A stretch of DNA of 64,000 nucleotides from Nocardia jejuensis NBRC 103114. Its GTDB lineage: Bacteria; Actinomycetota; Actinomycetes; Mycobacteriales; Mycobacteriaceae. Both the position numbers and the translations under genes were made by a program. The notes beneath the pieces were generated by a model. It ran no database searches, was not told where the DNA came from, and worked only from the letters and a program-made list of their open reading frames with translations. Shown one piece after another: positions 62,501 through 64,000 of this stretch; positions within the stretch are counted from its first letter, which is position 1, and each line of letters opens with the position of its first letter. Where the stretch lies: contig NZ_BDBU01000023.1 of the NCBI RefSeq assembly GCF_001613145.1, positions 1 through 64,000 of the forward strand. The letters are read 5' to 3'.

Positions 62501-64000
62501 GGACCCCACGACCGGTGAGGCCAACTGGCGTGCGTTTTCACAACACGATCCGGAAGTCGCCGACTACCTCGCCGAACATCACCGCGCACTGCTGTCTGAC
62601 ACCGACTCCACTACTCACCAGGATCCCACTACTTACGGCACACCCGAGCCGGACCCGCACGCGTCACAGGAACCGAAACCCGACCCTTCGAGCGCGAAGT
62701 CAGAGCCCGAGCACGAACGCGCCGAAAAGCAGCCGACGCCGGATTCGACACAACCAGGCAACACGGACCACGACCAAGCCACCGTTTCGCCGGACCGCGA
62801 CACCCCTTCACAGGCCGCGAATCCGTCCGAGCCCACACCGATTTCGCCGCAGGAGATCGAGTCCGTCCACGGAATTCCCGAGGAGAATCAACGCAGGATC
62901 CAGGACTACGCCGATGAGCACGGCCTGATCATCGACGTCCGCCCGACGAACCCCGATGCCGTCCGGCACCTGCAGAACGGTGCGATGCCCAAGCCCATGG
63001 ACATCAAGGACAAGACGATCAACGACAACGACATCCTCTTGGGCGCGCCGGAACACGCCAAGGGACTGGTCGGGCGTCTGAATCCGGAGAGTCTGTCGAT
63101 GCCCGACACGACGGGCATGTCCCAGCAACAGATCGATGCTCTGAAGAAGCGTCTCGAGGATCGCCGAAAGGACTGGGGCGCTTACGAAGAGCATATGGAC
63201 GAACTCATCGCCGCCAAGGAATTTCGGGTCACCGACGAGGGAATCGTCGAGGGCAAGGTTGGAGACGACTGGAAGCCGGTCACGGGCGATCACGATCTGT
63301 TCGACATCCGGCATGCCGATGGAACACGTCTTACTCCAGAAGAATTGGATCAACATATCGCCCGATTGATCGGTTTGGACGCCGGCATCATGCACGGCCC
63401 GCACGCGTACTGGGAACCCGCCACCGAGTTCCAGCGGCAGCGCAATTTCGAACCCATCGTCAACGACCACCAATACGATCCGGACCCGAATACCAAGAAC
63501 GAACCACTGATTCGGTTCAGCCCGAACGAAGACCCTGTCGCCACGTGGGCAGACAAGGACCTCGCTGCCATCGACCGGGAGATGGCTCCCTGGCACCTGG
63601 AATCTGACCTGCAAGACCTCGCCGACACCGCTCACCAGAGGTCACTGGACCACTTCGACGAAACCAATCCCGAGGCAACCCCGGACGAACGCGCCGATTT
63701 CGACGAGAAGACTCGCCGGCAAGTCGACGCCGAGATCGATCGGCTACGCGACCTCGCGATCGATCTCGCGAACCACCCCGACTTCAACCACGATTCATAC
63801 CGGGCGTGGTCGAACCCAGAAGTCGAGAACCCGGTGGACCTCGGTTCCCCCACTCATCAACTGGCCACGATCCGACAGGCGGCCGCCGAAGGCGCAGACC
63901 CCGCCGACATCTTCCGATCGCTGAAGTCTCTTCACTCCACGTCCGAAACCACTGCACCACATGCGGATGCCGAACCGGGTACGGCCACCACCGAAGGAAA
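56568..64000 (+). CDS. Giant CpnT-like polymorphic toxin with several enzymatic domains, 3' truncated
   Basis: This is a single open frame of at least 2,477 codons still open at the right edge. GTG 56568 follows CCGAGGTTTGAT. Order: WXG100-like/CpnT-type helical domain with several Trp (about 1-320); Pro/Ser/Thr/Asn linker (to ~740); a segment with HELAES (857-862) and AHEYAD (876-881); linker; an ADP-ribosyltransferase-like domain (~1242-1420) with LFRMDSR (R1272), SAS (1309-1311) and E-A-E (1380-1382); a papain-fold deamidase-like domain (~1650-1810) with C1685, H1766 and D1781; a QHQPQQIPA repeat linker; and an edema-factor/ExoY-like segment (~2098-2300) with K2142, K2147, K2149 and D2241-H-D2243. 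No signal peptide; export through ESX is inferred from the N-terminal domain and neighbours. An immunity gene would lie beyond the edge. Domain calls are by motif only. Confidence 0.82.
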   Translation, partial: MALEFPSWLEWLEWVVGSDWPHGNEDLMWQMGYDFEDVAKDVDKVVDELDTLMGNVRDAYPDGTGGEEILAWLTPLRDGEGPEKNGSLSELATNYRSLAKAADNLGDELQAAKLNFYIAGAWLIAELTWAAATGPAAPAAEAAALASGRTLFRMLSKQFIRRIVSNLRRLVTREVLKELLPKLVREIAQEAGEELLQGTSQEALVQAIQVNSGHKDGYDSKALWNNAAISTIAGGAGGATGFGMGRALPTNMGGLQGLSRGAMTGLTAGSAGAGAAWLSNGLINNSWEFDPRSLTGGALSGVGPSAIHGYRGSSDFAGGPQNPSAGGGPETRGTPGSTQNAPGATENPGHTADPAQSSQPNGSPSESARTNGQDGHAPGDEGQSAPGNDRAGSPDSNSGAENSRTAPQGADTGSAGNGNSPEARAGDPASSPNSDVDSRSDVRGQHDGAAVGHEGAAVGNDGVPVSDGRSHDSAPGSDTTSGRASDATSPAHANSADTNGTTQTGAQGIPANQQSAQPVATNPGATTASNVSAAPVAHSSTPNSATTAPNTTGTPTATNTPATNSPSPHSNTSTTNQGDTRAGNPSDPAKAAAAPREIRTDGHAPRPVGEPRASVSNVAPTSASPTTPVAASRTGSEAASDTKSDSNNAAGEQHPDPGTVVPMMPMVTNPNQDGTAPRPRSNNAAKFGPRNASTPKTADPTSSQPDPATRPPHADHTTRSDNSDPSQHGPADHHDGDPLQSGGAMRPRNVLDIDGQRAWADNAYEAFRASESDVDDMHRNLVDVERLDGTTGFSREELGRVKEHLFDEEHLLDVFDSDGNVVGHETRRYDSDADIAEAWMRLSRGVPLQADITLLEHELAESAYLRQHPDATYREAHEYADSKANWVDVLPPRTGENYERWAENDGSVHRVPQGDGDPDLADVPVREQSEQPRQTGDDQYGRPGHQSGGRLESPGDEGRRPHSGPVQDGRDLAGRGRDPGLNAGLGDEGGGRRDGDPGRTDSAPQRPSAQQDGARHDDAAQQPGHGPQPTATEQPRETARVDRSDIDPAAVDQTYGSQDPPTPAWLDNESSEPAPRRSLFRRMLDFVRGGSSPEVDSRTAQPDHDPLATPQQAEPQPLPHEPKAPALTPHQQNLVSEYANTNNRSAEDVMADIRAARLTLDNTGVHEVGPDHVGPAARVDRSYLDTVLRDKIGAHGQRFESLASDQFEPGCPDADLPSHLTREIPVGALDHSAVPVDPKLIDLSYPGDDYNVLWRDRTEASAFLRPDNALFRMDSRGPEIFDTDLAPRDPRHFNIAAHTGQTAGSGLVSASKSPEHATVRELGHLRTELQTNSLRRLPDGNFVQTRYVHELYTPHGIDVDATINDARAVDPRMWAHGHTEAEVLLPGGVRSDQIYRIWPREVIVSPSGEILSTRIGDPIVNPRFAYAQDPTFHYTHHPEQSVPAPENADRTGHPDDDVSSPVRDSALPPHRGLEPTQQSPADPVDGRHPSDRSPAAEQLPHSRELPAERAALPRQPDSSPHETQPGHSPQNQPTQQPDANQNPGPRARPVEQVAPQQLSPQQQVAPDITSNQTTRQGDQLHPAQQSTTPQSSAHAPTHTETPTAHPATPNQATPHPDQAGTTHQAPVDPQTTHHPPQQAPGKAPKPNGWPGKNIHNADTSRNKLKKWVRFINGPGLASLGRNINCVLCSDAFLRTWFGHPTEAPALTGPSGTQGLGPAAVDNLTGGRRVPADFQGIKNRLLQMGSGSAAMVLTDWVDANGRRVGGHAFVAVNHNGKILFVDAQTGQVHGWPPKFRSEGVGPTQAVFLNSNGRPLHPLGVQPNTPAGQHHPQQHPAQPGTQYQPQQIPVQHQPQQIPAQHQPQQIPAQHQPQQIPAQHQPQQNQPQHQPQQNPTQPAAQHQPQQATAQQSPEHHQLTPTQNQPGHTPTTPSAPTMAEGAKRVRTALADAVDAFNTPARANEIPHLQEELRARLDDLGLMDPTTGEANWRAFSQHDPEVADYLAEHHRALLSDTDSTTHQDPTTYGTPEPDPHASQEPKPDPSSAKSEPEHERAEKQPTPDSTQPGNTDHDQATVSPDRDTPSQAANPSEPTPISPQEIESVHGIPEENQRRIQDYADEHGLIIDVRPTNPDAVRHLQNGAMPKPMDIKDKTINDNDILLGAPEHAKGLVGRLNPESLSMPDTTGMSQQQIDALKKRLEDRRKDWGAYEEHMDELIAAKEFRVTDEGIVEGKVGDDWKPVTGDHDLFDIRHADGTRLTPEELDQHIARLIGLDAGIMHGPHAYWEPATEFQRQRNFEPIVNDHQYDPDPNTKNEPLIRFSPNEDPVATWADKDLAAIDREMAPWHLESDLQDLADTAHQRSLDHFDETNPEATPDERADFDEKTRRQVDAEIDRLRDLAIDLANHPDFNHDSYRAWSNPEVENPVDLGSPTHQLATIRQAAAEGADPADIFRSLKSLHSTSETTAPHADAEPGTATTEG
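58800..59270 (+). other. HELAE/AHEYAD domain inside the giant toxin
   Basis: Residues about 745-900 of the giant protein form a folded-looking island between disordered linkers, opening MRPRNVLDIDGQRAWADNAY and containing TLLEHELAESAYL and, fifteen residues further, REAHEYADSKANW. Similar H-E-x-x-E followed by A-H-x-x-A segments occur in other bacterial polymorphic toxins. It may be metal-dependent or a pre-toxin domain; I cannot name the family. Confidence 0.5.
60291..60827 (+). other. ADP-ribosyltransferase-like domain in the giant toxin
   Basis: The layout matches the R-S-E class (cholera toxin/pierisin/scabin-like): NALFRMDSRGPEIF with R1272, then HFNIAAHTGQ, then LVSASKSPEHA (S-x-S), then YVHELYTPHGIDVDATI and the E-x-E TEAEVLLPGGV (E1380, E1382). 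Such domains transfer ADP-ribose from NAD to protein or nucleic acid targets. The arginine, S-x-S and E-x-E are all in order and at normal spacing, so activity is plausible. Confidence 0.75.
61512..61992 (+). other. Papain-fold (Tox-PL, glutamine deamidase-like) domain in the giant toxin
   Basis: The segment has NINCVLCSDAFL with the probable nucleophile C1685, GGHAFVAVNHNGKILFVDAQ with H1766 and D1781, and a final GPTQAVFLNSNG strand, the pattern of the papain-like toxin family related to bacterial protein glutamine deamidases. It ends before a Gln/Pro-rich repeat linker. Substrate unknown. Confidence 0.75.
62091..62250 (+). repeat. 27-bp tandem repeat encoding QHQPQQIPA
   Basis: About four nearly identical 27-base units encode QHQPQQIPA and are followed by degenerate QHQPQQN units. 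Differences between units are few and mainly synonymous or single-base, suggesting recent expansion or contraction. It is a flexible linker between the deamidase-like and cyclase-like segments of the giant toxin. Confidence 0.9.
62859..63480 (+). other. Edema-factor/ExoY-like nucleotidyl cyclase-related segment in the giant toxin
   Basis: Residues about 2098-2300 contain IIDVRPTNPDAVRHLQNGAM, PKPMDIKDK (K2142, K2147, K2149), VTGDHDLFDI (D2241, D2243) and GIMHGPHAYWEP (H2276). The K-x4-K-x-K and D-x-D-L-F elements align with the ATP-binding lysines and metal-binding aspartates of class II cyclases such as ExoY. The spacing to the histidine is shorter than in ExoY, and Trp stands where Asn is expected, so activity is uncertain. 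Confidence 0.5.

Overview
The window is high-GC actinobacterial DNA, most likely from Nocardia or a close mycolic-acid relative. The basis is a mycobacterial-type ESX (type VII secretion) locus with MycP, EccA, EspG and PE/PPE-like proteins, many GTG/TTG starts, ATGA/GTGA gene overlaps, DUF4254 and DUF397/Xre pairs, and a Rhodococcus/Nocardia-style putrescine oxidase. The genus is inferred, since no rRNA is present. I saw no tRNA, rRNA, IS element or CRISPR array.

Layout. (1) 1-3.3 kb: the 3' part of a proline-rich ParA/MinD-like (EspI-type) ATPase gene cut by the left edge. (2) 3.6-18.1 kb: an amine-catabolism block with a short NAD-glutamate dehydrogenase, a PucR regulator, aminobutyraldehyde dehydrogenase, GABA transaminase, succinate-semialdehyde dehydrogenase, an APC permease, N-carbamoylputrescine amidase, agmatine deiminase and a putrescine-oxidase-like flavoenzyme. 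Together they give a complete route agmatine > N-carbamoylputrescine > putrescine > 4-aminobutyraldehyde > GABA > succinate semialdehyde > succinate. (3) 18.2-23.2 kb: lipoprotein plus two receptor Ser/Thr kinases. (4) 23.3-25.4 kb: DUF4254 protein, GntR/UTRA regulator and GNAT acetyltransferase. (5) 25.4-37.6 kb: ESX core, an EccCb-like partial EccC paralogue, EccC, MycP and EccD on the minus strand, diverging from EccA and EccE. (6) 37.9-40.0 kb: a second DUF4254 protein and an Xre/DUF5753-DUF397 pair. (7) 40.1-45.1 kb: a second lipoprotein-kinase-kinase cassette in inverted orientation. (8) 45.2-55.5 kb: EccB, two Esx-like proteins, two EspG-like chaperones, PE- and PPE-like proteins, EspB/EspC-like substrates, a YbaB/EspL-like protein, a large substrate-like protein and a lipoprotein. 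(9) 55.7-64.0 kb: a small WXG-type protein, a YbaB-like protein and a giant CpnT-like polymorphic toxin whose reading frame is still open at the right edge.

Most notable points. The giant protein (at least 2,477 codons) carries in one chain an ADP-ribosyltransferase-like domain, a papain-fold glutamine-deamidase-like domain and a segment resembling the edema-factor/ExoY class of nucleotidyl cyclases. It is encoded beside an ESX apparatus and preceded by two small helper-like genes. The ESX locus also has an extra free-standing two-ATPase EccC copy, two EspG-like proteins each translationally coupled to a different substrate, and duplicated kinase-lipoprotein cassettes that bracket the core genes. 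All domain names come from motif reading by eye; no database search was run.
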